Positions 8,047 to 17,612 of a stretch of DNA of 43,210 nt are shown piece by piece. Each line of letters begins with the position of its first letter. Position 1 is the first letter of the stretch. This DNA is from CAZAEL01 sp964484135 (lineage in GTDB: Bacteria; Elusimicrobiota; Elusimicrobia; FEN-1173). Under the pieces are notes generated by a model, which worked only from the letters and a program-made list of their open reading frames with translations, made no database searches and was not told the DNA's origin. A program made the translations under genes and the position numbers. The DNA lies in contig CAZAEL010000017.1 in assembly GCA_964484135.1 (NCBI GenBank), positions 1 to 43,210 of the forward strand, in the 5' to 3' direction.

Positions 8047-9762
8047 CTACCGCAGGAGCATCAACTTCCCCGTCTTGAGTTCCTCGTCGGCCTTGAACCG
8101 GTAAAGGTACACGCCGGACACCGCTTCCCGGCCGTCGTCGTTCTTTCCGTCCCAATCGTACTCGTACACCCATTTAAAATCCCGGGAAGGCTCCCCCACC
8201 CCCAGCTTCAGGGAAAGGGAGGCCCCGTTCACGGACCGGACCCGGTCCCCGTTCAGGTCGTAAATGTCCAGCTCCAGCTGGTCCGCGGACAGGGGGCGGC
8301 TGAGCTGCAGCACCAGGGTGGTCACGGTGCCCGCGGGCGCGCCGGCGCGGACCGGGTATTTTTGGGGGTCGCCGCCCGGGTTCGGATAATTGACGGCCTT
8401 CACGATGGACAGGGAAGAGGCGGACTGGATGAAGGTCACGCCCGCGGTCAGGGAGGCGCCGCCCACCCCCGACAGGTTGGTCAGCGTGATGCCGGAACGC
8501 TGGCCGTTGTACGCGTCCGACTGGGGAGAACCGAAGGTCTGCCCGTCCGTGAAGAGGTCCCCCGCGCCCAGGTCCCCGTTGTCCGGGTTGGCCGGGGAGA
8601 GGTCCGCCTCCGCCAAATCAATGCCCCGGTGGCCCATGCCGCTCAAGGAAGGCGAGTTCACCGTGTTCTGCGCCAGGATGGTGCTGTCCAGGGCGATCCC
8701 ATCGTCGATGTGCCAGACGGCCAGGCCGTCCATGGGGACGTCCTGGTCATAGAGGGCGCCCGAGCTCCTGAGCCGGTATTCCGCCAGGAAGTATTCCTGA
8801 GAACCGCCGACGGATATGGGGACCTTGACGACGGCGGTCTTGGACGTGGCGGCGGGCGCCAGAGAAAAGGCCCCCTCCTGCTGTTGGGGAGAATTGAACC
8901 CCAGGAAAGCCTTGGACCAGGCGCCCAAATGGGGCGGGTTGGACCCGCGGGGCGAACCCGTGTACGGGTAGTCCATCACGTCCCAGGCGCCCAAAGTGGA
9001 CTTGCCCGTGTCCACATCATAAATGTCCGGCAAGCCGAGCTGATGGCCGTACTCGTGGCAGATGACGCCCAAAGGGTCGATGCTGCCGGCCTCGCTCTCC
9101 GGCACCACGGTGAAGCCCGGAAAACTTTTGCCGTCCAAGGTCTGGGCCGTCTGCACGTACACGGACCAGATGTCGCTGGCCAGGCCCGTGGACTCCTGGC
9201 CATTGCCCGCGTGGTACACCATGATCTGGTCAAAGGCGGAAAAATCCACGCCCAGGGAATTGGCGATGGCGGCGGCGTCATCCAGCATCTTCTGGTCGTT
9301 GCAGGAAACGTCGCCCGGGCAATCCGCGCCGTAGGTCGCCTTGGTGCCGCTCAGCTTGTATTCCCCCCGGTTGCCGATGGTGGACGGTCCCAGGGCATGG
9401 TTGCTGATGGTGAAGGTGGGCTGGAAAACGCCGTAGGAGTTTTCCACATAGTAGTCCCGCAGTTTATCAAAGAAGGTGGCGGTTTCCGTCAGTGTTTTGG
9501 TCATGCCCAGGTCGGAAAAGCTGACCCTGAGGACGATCACGTGGGGGGTGAGGTCGGAAGGGGGCGCGGGCGGGGCCCGGCGGGCCCGGGCCGACTTCCA
9601 GGCCGCGGCGCGGCCCCGGGCCGCCTCCTGGTTCACGAAACAGGTCTTCCCCTTGGGCTTTTTCATTCCCGGAATGGGGGGCGCGGCGGCCAGGGACAGG
9701 GGCCCCAGGACCAGCAGGGAAAACAGCGCCGCCGTCTTGAAACGCCGCGTCCGTCCGCTCAT
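8047..9762 (-). CDS. Secreted M6-family metalloprotease with C-terminal FlgD-like/T9SS-type sorting domain
   Basis: 571 residues with an N-terminal signal peptide (hydrophobic core about 11-26). The zinc site HEYGHQLGLPD is at 236-246 and fits M6 (immune inhibitor A-like) peptidases: HExxH followed by a third ligand region, and DVMDY a little downstream. The catalytic domain is preceded by a short basic region rather than a long propeptide. The last roughly 90 residues form a small beta-sandwich: NYPNPGGDP, LDIYDLNGDRV, YDWDGKNDDG and a SGVYLYRFKA ending. This is the pattern of FlgD-Ig-like, type A-like C-terminal domains that direct export by type IX secretion in Bacteroidota. The ATG at 9762 is preceded by GAGG. 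The SprA and PorV genes nearby make it a likely cargo. Protease class is firm; the secretion route is inferred. Confidence 0.86.
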   Translation of the reverse strand: MSGRTRRFKTAALFSLLVLGPLSLAAAPPIPGMKKPKGKTCFVNQEAARGRAAAWKSARARRAPPAPPSDLTPHVIVLRVSFSDLGMTKTLTETATFFDKLRDYYVENSYGVFQPTFTISNHALGPSTIGNRGEYKLSGTKATYGADCPGDVSCNDQKMLDDAAAIANSLGVDFSAFDQIMVYHAGNGQESTGLASDIWSVYVQTAQTLDGKSFPGFTVVPESEAGSIDPLGVICHEYGHQLGLPDIYDVDTGKSTLGAWDVMDYPYTGSPRGSNPPHLGAWSKAFLGFNSPQQQEGAFSLAPAATSKTAVVKVPISVGGSQEYFLAEYRLRSSGALYDQDVPMDGLAVWHIDDGIALDSTILAQNTVNSPSLSGMGHRGIDLAEADLSPANPDNGDLGAGDLFTDGQTFGSPQSDAYNGQRSGITLTNLSGVGGASLTAGVTFIQSASSLSIVKAVNYPNPGGDPQKYPVRAGAPAGTVTTLVLQLSRPLSADQLELDIYDLNGDRVRSVNGASLSLKLGVGEPSRDFKWVYEYDWDGKNDDGREAVSGVYLYRFKADEELKTGKLMLLR

Positions 9763-9789
9763 TCGGCCTCTACCCCTTCCCTTCTTCCC

Positions 9790-9823
9790 AAAAGAAACAT
9801 CCCCGGCCGGATGGCCGGGGATG
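9790..9823 (-). terminator. Intrinsic terminator after the porV-like gene
   Basis: Perfect 11-base-pair stem (9798-9808 with 9813-9823, GC-rich, 4-base loop). On the minus strand it is followed by TTTCTTT (9797-9791). It lies 43 bases past the porV-like stop and only 35 bases before the M6 protease start. It may end the upstream unit or act as a partial terminator between it and the protease. Confidence 0.7.
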
Positions 9824-9865
9824 CCCTTGTGGAATCGAAGAACGCGAAACAGTGATTTTTCCCTC

Positions 9866-11263
9866 TCACTCCTGCGGGGAGGTCTCCTCCGCCGGCGCGG
9901 CGGGGGCGTCCGGGCCCGCGGGAGGCGCGGGCGCCGCTTCCACGGGCACTTCCGTGGCCGTGGGGACCGGCGCGGCCGCGGGCTGTTCCATGGCCTCCGT
10001 TTTGGCGGCCGGGGCGGCCTTGTTCCCGGCGATCCGCTCCCGGAACTCCGTTTTTCCGGACCCGAACCGCAGGGCCAGGGAGACCATGTGGTTGGTCTGT
10101 TTCAAGGTTCCGGCGAACAGCCCCAGCTCGTCGCTGTAGTACGCGTAATCCACCTTCAGGAAGGGGATGTCCAGACCCAAGCCGAAGGTCGGGTACCCCT
10201 GGTTGGCGCCGGCCCGGAGCCGGAGGAACCACCAGCGGTACTCCGCGCCCAGGTGCACGTGGGCCCAGGCGGTGTCCGGCACGAAGCTGTCGCCGAAGAG
10301 GACCTTGCTCTCCGCGTTGAAGATGTCCTTCACGTCCGCGGCCAGGAGCAGGCGGTTCCCCGTGGGGACCGAGAACCGCGAGACGCCGATCTTGGACGGC
10401 GTCCAGGCCACGCCCAGGTTCCAGCGGGACTTGATGGTGCTGGTGCGGCCGGGCTTGGCGGTAAAGCCTTTTTCGGCAGCGACGGCATCAAAGTCCAGGC
10501 TGGTCCCCAAAAAGTCCAGGGAGGTCAGGCCCACGTTCCACCGGTCCGTGGGCTGGTACAGAAGCCCCAGGTCCGCGCCGAACCCCGAAGCGTTTTGAAG
10601 CGGCGGGGCCTCGAAATCCTCCAGTTGAAGGAAGGAGACCCGTTCGTCCCTGATCTGGTTCCGCTCGATATACTTCAGGTTGACGCCCACCCCCACCTTG
10701 CCGGGGACTTTCCACACCTGGTCGAAACGCTTGGCCAAGTTGAAGCCAAGCACGCCGTCCGCGTTGATGTCATAATCCAAGCTGGGCACGATGCCCGTGT
10801 TGATCCGGAAACCGCCCTCCACTTGGCCGAAAAGGCCCGCGCCGAAATGGTATCGGCTCCCGATGGGCCCGGACAGATAGCTCGTGTTGGGCAGCCCCAC
10901 GCCCAGACGCGGGTTCAGGGGCGTGATGGTCCGGTCCATCTCGTTGATGAGGGCCACCTGCTGCTGGGGCGTAAGCTCGTTGAACTTGGTGAGCTGGTCC
11001 TCCTTGTCGCTGATGAAGTCGTACGCGTCCAGGAGGTCCGTGCCGACGGTGCCCGTCAGCTCCAGGAAGGTCATCTGGGACCCGGTCCGCTGGACCGTGC
11101 CCGCCGGGTTGTAGAAGAACACGTTCTGGTCGTCCGCCGCCGCGGTGAAGGCGTCTCCCATGCCCAGGGCGCGGATGCCGCGGATGGCGGCCGGACGCTC
11201 CGAGGACCACCCCTGGGGGGCCAGGGTCGCGACGACGAGAAGGCTGAGGAAAGCTCTTTTCAT
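9866..11263 (-). CDS. PorV/UPF0164-family outer-membrane beta-barrel protein
   Basis: 465 residues. A signal peptide (about 1-20) is followed by the family signature IRGIRALGMGDAFTAAADD and VFFYNPAG, which opens the FadL-like barrel of the PorV/PorQ/UPF0164 family. Alternating amphipathic strands continue to about residue 400, ending MVSLALRFG. After the barrel there is a roughly 60-residue tail rich in Pro, Ala and Glu, unusual because barrels normally finish at the last strand. In type IX secretion PorV binds SprA and receives the C-terminal domains of cargo. The start at 11263 has AAGGAG at good spacing. It is 20 bases downstream of the TPR lipoprotein and likely co-transcribed with it. 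Family membership is solid; being a true PorV is inferred from the SprA-like gene and the CTD protease nearby. Confidence 0.78.
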   Translation of the reverse strand: MKRAFLSLLVVATLAPQGWSSERPAAIRGIRALGMGDAFTAAADDQNVFFYNPAGTVQRTGSQMTFLELTGTVGTDLLDAYDFISDKEDQLTKFNELTPQQQVALINEMDRTITPLNPRLGVGLPNTSYLSGPIGSRYHFGAGLFGQVEGGFRINTGIVPSLDYDINADGVLGFNLAKRFDQVWKVPGKVGVGVNLKYIERNQIRDERVSFLQLEDFEAPPLQNASGFGADLGLLYQPTDRWNVGLTSLDFLGTSLDFDAVAAEKGFTAKPGRTSTIKSRWNLGVAWTPSKIGVSRFSVPTGNRLLLAADVKDIFNAESKVLFGDSFVPDTAWAHVHLGAEYRWWFLRLRAGANQGYPTFGLGLDIPFLKVDYAYYSDELGLFAGTLKQTNHMVSLALRFGSGKTEFRERIAGNKAAPAAKTEAMEQPAAAPVPTATEVPVEAAPAPPAGPDAPAAPAEETSPQE

Positions 11264-11283
11264 GTGGTCGTTCTCCTTGAGGA

Positions 11284-12270
11284 TCAGTGAAGAGGCGTGT
11301 TGCTCTTGTTCAGGCAGTCGCCGGGGTCCTTGGTCGGCGGTAGGAGGTTGTTGACGTCGAACCCGTTGACGAAGCTCAGACAGCTCACGATGTTGTCGGG
11401 GTTGTCCGGGTTGTCCAGCCCCAGCCGCGCGGCCTCATCATTGATTTTTTTCTTAAACTGATTGAAGGCCGTCTCCATGTCCTGTTTCAGGCCGCCCAAG
11501 GTGGAGCCGGAGGTGGAATTGAGCTCCAGCACCGCGGTTTGCATGGACTGAAGGGCGCCGGCCAGGTCCGTGGCGGAATTCTGCAAGACCCCGCTGTCGC
11601 AGATGTCCTTGAGTTTCGCCCCGTTGATAATCACCACGTCATAGTCCTTGCCGTCGGCGGTCTGCCGCAGGTCGATGACGTTGACCTCCAGGGGACGGAG
11701 GATGCCGCGCAGGATGCAGGTGATGCCCACGGAGAGCAGGACGCTGATGTCCTTGGGGCTGATCTTTCCGTCCGCGTTGCCGCTCCGGATCTTGAGGAGG
11801 AAACAGACGATCTGGTCGATGCTCCCGGACAGGTTGTCCAGGTCCAGACCCTTGAGGATGCTCAGGCTGTTGATTTCATCCTCCGTGATGGCGGAGGCGG
11901 TCCCGATGGCCCCCGTCCGCAGGACGTCCTGCAGCCCGAGGGTGGCCGCGGGGGCGGAAGAATTTTTGGCGGTGACCACGTTGGCCAGGAGGGTGCCCAG
12001 GTCCAGGCCGGCCGTGCCCATGGTGGCCGTGGCCGCGCCGTACAGGGCCTCGGAATTTTTCGGCTCCTGGGCCAGGACCGCCTCATAATAGGCCTTGGCG
12101 TTGCTGAACTCGCGGTTCGTCAACGCGGCCTTGGCGTCGGACAGAAGGGCCGCGGGGTCCCCGCTGCCTTTTTTGTGAAACCCGCCGAACATGTTGCTGT
12201 TTTTGCAGCCGGCCGCCGCCAAACTGCCCAGCGCGGCCGCGAGACCGACGAGCGTCCAAAGTCTTTTCAT
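11284..12270 (-). CDS. TPR-containing putative outer-membrane lipoprotein
   Basis: 328 residues. The N-terminus has a short basic start, a hydrophobic stretch and LAAAGC with Cys at about 22, a relaxed lipobox, so signal peptidase II processing is likely. One TPR-like helix pair is visible at about 41-90 (DAKAALTNREFSNAKAYYEAVLAQEPKNSE, given here in two halves: DAKAALTNREFSNA and KAYYEAVLAQEPKN). The rest is mostly alpha-helical and has no family I recognise. It includes an acidic KISPKDISVLLS stretch and a C-terminal region with spaced Cys. A good ribosome site (GGGAGG) precedes the ATG at 12270, and a strong promoter lies about 120 bases upstream. It shares a unit with the PorV-like gene, so it may be an accessory of the same outer-membrane machinery. 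That role is a guess from position. Confidence 0.65.
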   Translation of the reverse strand: MKRLWTLVGLAAALGSLAAAGCKNSNMFGGFHKKGSGDPAALLSDAKAALTNREFSNAKAYYEAVLAQEPKNSEALYGAATATMGTAGLDLGTLLANVVTAKNSSAPAATLGLQDVLRTGAIGTASAITEDEINSLSILKGLDLDNLSGSIDQIVCFLLKIRSGNADGKISPKDISVLLSVGITCILRGILRPLEVNVIDLRQTADGKDYDVVIINGAKLKDICDSGVLQNSATDLAGALQSMQTAVLELNSTSGSTLGGLKQDMETAFNQFKKKINDEAARLGLDNPDNPDNIVSCLSFVNGFDVNNLLPPTKDPGDCLNKSNTPLH

Positions 12271-12399
12271 TGTTTTAGCCTCCCGATTTCTGTCCCCTTA
12301 GAGTCGACACGGTCCTGAAAAAGGCGGGATGTCTTGAACAAACGGCTTCTCTCCCTTGAACGACCAAACACGGGCCTGCGTTACGACGGGAACTTTTTT

Positions 12400-12428
12400 A
12401 TTTTAACAGAGCCCCGTGCCGTTGTCAA
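12400..12428 (-). promoter_or_regulatory. Strong sigma-70-type promoter for lipoprotein-porV unit
   Basis: On the minus strand a perfect TTGACA (12423-12428) is separated by exactly 17 bases from TAAAAT (12400-12405, five of six consensus). The expected start is near 12393, giving a 5' leader of about 120 bases before the lipoprotein ATG. It begins just 25 bases past the stop of the RnfD-like gene, separating that unit from this one. Confidence 0.72.
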
Positions 12429-12453
12429 TGTGACTTTGGTCTCTCTTTCGCCC

Positions 12454-13360
12454 CTAAACGGCCGCCCGTCCACGGACTCCCCATTGATACTTTTGTCCCC
12501 CCCAAAACCGGTCCCACAGGGGCACCAGGGGCGAGAACAAAAACAATGCCAGCAACAGATCATACCCATGAAATTGATGGGCAATGGCCCCGGCAATAAA
12601 ATTATCGGAAAAACCCCGCCAAAGGCTGGCTGTAACCCGATAAAGATGAAACTGAAAAAGGTACGTGGCCAGGGCCACCAGCCCGGCGTGTACCACCCGG
12701 CCCCGCCGGTTGTTGGGGATGGTCATGGGGTCCGAGATCATGAAAAAGGTGAACACCAGGAGTCCCCCATTGATCTGGAGCCACCAGGCCTTCCACTCCA
12801 GGTCCTTGACCGCCACGTGGGCCGCCACCAAGCCGAGGTAAAAAAGCAGGAAGGTCCAGCTGATGTCGTTCCTTTGGGCCCGGAGCACCACCACGGCCCC
12901 CAGGGCGACGCACCAGGCGGCCATGAGGAAGCCGTACCCCCACTGCCCGGGCGCNNNNNNNNNNGGGCAGGGCCAGGAGCGCGACGACGACGCCGAAATT
13001 GCTGGGGTTGAAGATGTGTTTGCCGCGGAAGCGGATGAGGAACTTCGAGAGGATGGCGACGGCCGCGGCCAGGGGATGCACCCACAGGCTGTCCGCCCGC
13101 AGGAAGAAACAGATGCCGAAGGCGGTGATGAGCGCGCTTTTATACCCCACGCCCTTCAGGTCCAGCGCGCGCAGGCAGAGGGCCTGGACCAACAGGCTGA
13201 CGGAGAAGGTGAGGGCCACCTGGGTCCAGCTGATGCTGAACCGGCGGATGAACATCCCGGTGAGGAGGAGGAGCGTCTGGAAGCCGAACTGGAAGACGCG
13301 GGCGTCGCGCAGGACCGGGATGTCCGACAACCGCTGGCGCCATGAAGCGCCGGTTTGCAT
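12454..13360 (-). CDS. RnfD/NqrB-like polytopic membrane protein, interrupted by scaffold gap
   Basis: One gene read in two frames because a 10-base N run (12955-12964) of nominal length lies inside it. The N-terminal part (13360 down to the gap, about 132 residues) and the C-terminal part (gap to 12454, about 165 residues) are each membrane-rich and fit end to end. Recognisable RnfD/NqrB-type segments are GKHIFNPSNFGVV before the gap and FFMISDPMTIPNNRRGRVV after it. RnfD and NqrB anchor covalent FMN on the Thr of an SGAT motif; no such motif is visible, although the gap hides a few residues. It may be a stand-alone relative, not part of an Rnf or Nqr pump; no other rnf/nqr genes are present. 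The start at 13360 has AAGGGGG. It follows ahcY by 35 bases. The family is likely; function is unknown. Confidence 0.68.
12955..12964. other. Assembly gap (10 Ns)
   Basis: Ten consecutive N bases join two contigs within the RnfD-like gene. The reading frame differs on the two sides, so the true gap length is not 10 bases, or it hides an indel. Confidence 0.98.
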
Positions 13361-13395
13361 ACGTTTCCCCCTTGAAGAAACGTTCGTCCGGGTTT

Positions 13396-14829
<1,434 letters not shown>

Positions 14830-14840
14830 CCTGATTTCTC

Positions 14841-16010
14841 CTAAATGCCCGTTTTGGCGCGCAGTTCCGACGCCTTGTTGGTTTTTTCCCAGTAAAAGTC
14901 GGGGTCGTTGCGGCCGAAGTGTCCGTACGCCGCGGTTTTCCGGTAAAAGGGCCGGCGCAGCTTCAGGTAATCGATGATGCCGCGGGGCGTCAAGGGGAAG
15001 ACCTTGCGGACGACGCGGACCAGCTCGTCCTCGGGCAGGCGCCCGGTGCCGTGAGTGTCCACCATGACGCTGACGGGATCGGCCACGCCGATGGCGTAGG
15101 CCAGCTGAACGGTGCATTGGCTGGCCAGGCCCGCCGCCACCACGTTCTTGGCCACGTGCCGGGCCATGTAGCAGGCGGAGCGGTCCACCTTGGTCGGGTC
15201 CTTGCCGGAGAAGGCGCCGCCGCCGTGGGGCGCCCAGCCGCCGTAGGTGTCCACGATGATCTTGCGGCCCGTGACGCCGGTGTCCGACTGGGGGCCGCCC
15301 ACCACGAACTTGCCCGTGGGGTTGACGAAATAGCGGGTGTTCCTGTCCAAGAGGCGCTTGGGCAGGACGGGCAGGACCACCTTCGCGATGATCTCCTCCC
15401 GCGCCGCGCTGGTGATCTTCTTGCCGGTGCGGTCCAGGATGTCCTCCGTGTGCTGGCTGGACACCACCACGGTGTCGATCCGTTTGGGCTTGCCGCCCTC
15501 GTACTCCACCGTGACCTGGGACTTGCCGTCGGGCCCCAGGTATTTGAGGATGTTCTTCTTGCGCACCTCGGCGAGCCGGCGCGTCAGGTAATGGGAAAAC
15601 ACGATGGGGCTGGGCATGAGCTCGTCCGTCTCGTCGCAGGCATACCCCACCATCAGGCCCTGGTCTCCGGCGCCGCCCGTGTCCACGCCCTGGGAAATGT
15701 CCGGGGACTGGCGGCCGATGGTGTTCATGATGCCGCAGGTCTGATGGTTGAAGCCGTATTTGGCGTCGGTGTAACCGATGTCCTTCACCACCTGGCGGGC
15801 CAGGTCGCCGACCTCCACGTAGGTCCGGGTGGTGATCTCGCCGCCCACGATGAGCAGGCCGACGGTGACGAAGGTCTCGCAGGCCACGCGGCCCATGGGG
15901 TCGTCCTTCAAAACGGCGTCCAAAACGGCGTCCGACACCTGGTCGCAAACCTTGTCCGGATGGCCCTCCGTGACGGATTCGGATGTGAACACGTAGCGGT
16001 CAAGTCGCAT
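14841..16010 (-). CDS. metK: S-adenosylmethionine synthetase
   Basis: 389 residues, the usual size. It makes S-adenosylmethionine from ATP and methionine. Motifs include TEGHPDKVCDQVSDAVLD at the N-terminus, the signature GAGDQGLMVGYACDET (about 119-134), and GGGAFSGKDPTKVDRSA (about 255-271), which carries the phosphate-binding loop. The start at 16010 has GAGAGG upstream. The leader contains a short bulged hairpin (16041-16059) just after the terminator of the preceding operon. I see no recognisable SAM riboswitch. It sits 11 bases before ahcY, a methyl-cycle pair, and next to a glycan operon rich in methyltransferases. Confidence 0.97.
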   Translation of the reverse strand: MRLDRYVFTSESVTEGHPDKVCDQVSDAVLDAVLKDDPMGRVACETFVTVGLLIVGGEITTRTYVEVGDLARQVVKDIGYTDAKYGFNHQTCGIMNTIGRQSPDISQGVDTGGAGDQGLMVGYACDETDELMPSPIVFSHYLTRRLAEVRKKNILKYLGPDGKSQVTVEYEGGKPKRIDTVVVSSQHTEDILDRTGKKITSAAREEIIAKVVLPVLPKRLLDRNTRYFVNPTGKFVVGGPQSDTGVTGRKIIVDTYGGWAPHGGGAFSGKDPTKVDRSACYMARHVAKNVVAAGLASQCTVQLAYAIGVADPVSVMVDTHGTGRLPEDELVRVVRKVFPLTPRGIIDYLKLRRPFYRKTAAYGHFGRNDPDFYWEKTNKASELRAKTGI

Positions 16011-16061
16011 GAGCGTTGCCTCTCTTTTCTCGTTTGGAATGGGACGCTTGAAAGCGCCCTG

Positions 16062-16096
16062 AACAATAAAAAGGAGGGCGACGAAAAGTCGCCCTC
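16062..16096 (-). terminator. Intrinsic terminator ending the glycan operon
   Basis: Perfect 9-base-pair stem GAGGGCGAC/GTCGCCCTC (16074-16082 with 16088-16096, 5-base loop). On the minus strand it is followed by CCTTTTTATT. It lies 43 bases past the phosphohexomutase stop and 63 bases before metK. Confidence 0.88.
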
Positions 16097-16139
16097 GTCA
16101 AAACCCCATGGAGCGATGCGGCGCGGGCCGGGAAAGGCC

Positions 16140-17543
16140 CTAGGAAACTCTCATTGTAGCAATTTCTTGGGCCTTGGTGAGCAATTGGCGCGTTTTTTTC
16201 AGGGACGGGGACTCCGCGTAGGTCCGCATGAGGGGCTCGGTGCCGCTGGGGCGCAACAGGAGCCAGGCGTCGTCTTCCAGGACGATCTTGATCCCGTCCA
16301 GGGTGCGGATTTCGCGGATTTTGGAATCGGCCAGTTTGCCGGCGGAAGACAGCTTGGCGGACAGGGCGTCCGACCATTTTTTCTTGTCCGCGACGGCGGT
16401 CCTCACCGGATAGTCCTCCCTTTGGAAGAAGGACGCGCCGAAGCGGGACTCCATCTCCTTGCGGAGGACGGACAGGGGTTTGCGGCGGGCCAGGACCAGC
16501 TCCAGGAGCAGGAGGCCCGAGAGCAGGCCGTCCCTTTCCATGGCCCAGAAACCCACGCCGTAGCCTCCCGATTCCTCGCCGCCCAGGAGCACCTTGCCCT
16601 GGCGCATCCGCTCCACCACGTGCTTGAACCCCACCGGGACCTCCAGGAACTCCAGGCCGGATTTTTTGGCGATCCGTTCCGACAGGTACCCCAGCGACAG
16701 GGCCTGCACCACCTGCCCCTTCATCCGGCGGTTTTCCAGCAGGTGAAGCAGGAGCAGGGGGAAGACGTGGTGGGGCGGCAGGTAATGCCCTTCCTCGTCC
16801 ACCACGCCCAGCCGGTCCGCGTCGCCGTCCACGGCCAGCCCGATGGCCGCCCGCTCGGAACGGACGGCCTCGACCAGGGCGCCCAGGTTCCTCTCAATGG
16901 GCTCCGGGGCCACCCCGCCGAAGAGCGGGTCGCGCTTGGCCCGGATCACCCGGCCCTTGAGTTTCAGGCGGTCGAACAGGTTTTGCCAGAGCGTCCCGCC
17001 GTAACCGTGCATGCCGTCCGCCGCCACGCGGAGGGACGGACGGCGCCAAAAGCGCCTTTCCAGCTTGGAGCAGAGGAACTGGAGATATCCCTTGTCCGGG
17101 GAAAAAGGTTTTTTCGGGAAATCCAGCGGGGCGAAGGGCGTCTCCGGCCGCAGGGCCTCCTCGATCTGCCGCGTGAAGGAAGGGTCCGCCGAGCAGCCGG
17201 GCGCCACCTTGACCTTGAAGCCGTTGAAAACGGCGGGGTTGTGGCTGGCCGTGATCATGACGCCGGCGCGGGCCTTCAGGTGACGGACGGTCCAGGACAG
17301 GGCCGGCGTGGTGGTGGCGCCGTTGAACCAGACGATCCGGTGCTTTTGGGCCGCCAACACCGCCGCGGTCTCCCGGGCGAACCCGTCGGAATGGAAGCGG
17401 TGGTCGTATCCCACCGCCACGAGGGACCGCTGGGGCAGGACCTGCCCCAGGGCTTCGGCCATGCGGCGCACGTTGACGAAGGTGAAATCCTCCGCGATGA
17501 GGCCCCGCCAGCCGTCCGTCCCAAAAGACAAAGAAGAACTCAT
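16140..17543 (-). CDS. Phosphohexomutase (phosphoglucomutase/phosphomannomutase family)
   Basis: 467 residues with the four family signatures. They are the N-terminal FGTDGWRG, the phosphoserine loop TASHNP (Ser about 101), the magnesium site DGDADR (about 239-244), the sugar-binding GGEESGG, and the phosphate-binding RPSGTEP near the C-terminus. It interconverts hexose 6- and 1-phosphates, feeding nucleotide-sugar synthesis. The substrate (Glc, Man or GlcN) cannot be settled from sequence alone. It is the last gene of the long glycan operon, 69 bases after the nucleotidyltransferase that would use its product, and is followed by a strong terminator. The start at 17543 is preceded by a G-rich stretch (GGAGGCGGGGGG). 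Confidence 0.93.
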   Translation of the reverse strand: MSSSLSFGTDGWRGLIAEDFTFVNVRRMAEALGQVLPQRSLVAVGYDHRFHSDGFARETAAVLAAQKHRIVWFNGATTTPALSWTVRHLKARAGVMITASHNPAVFNGFKVKVAPGCSADPSFTRQIEEALRPETPFAPLDFPKKPFSPDKGYLQFLCSKLERRFWRRPSLRVAADGMHGYGGTLWQNLFDRLKLKGRVIRAKRDPLFGGVAPEPIERNLGALVEAVRSERAAIGLAVDGDADRLGVVDEEGHYLPPHHVFPLLLLHLLENRRMKGQVVQALSLGYLSERIAKKSGLEFLEVPVGFKHVVERMRQGKVLLGGEESGGYGVGFWAMERDGLLSGLLLLELVLARRKPLSVLRKEMESRFGASFFQREDYPVRTAVADKKKWSDALSAKLSSAGKLADSKIREIRTLDGIKIVLEDDAWLLLRPSGTEPLMRTYAESPSLKKTRQLLTKAQEIATMRVS

Positions 17544-17612
17544 GTTCGCCCCCCGCCTCCCTTGTTCTGGACGACGTCGCGCGGCGCCGGCCGCGCGGGA
17601 ACGGCGCCCGCC

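Noticed and set aside
16011..16061. SAM riboswitch upstream of metK
   Set aside because: Only a short bulged hairpin (16041-16059) fits; no conserved SAM-riboswitch core is visible in the short leader.
17578..17597. 8-base-pair GC hairpin between nucleotidyltransferase and mutase
   Set aside because: No T-tract on the minus strand and within a likely operon, so not called a terminator.
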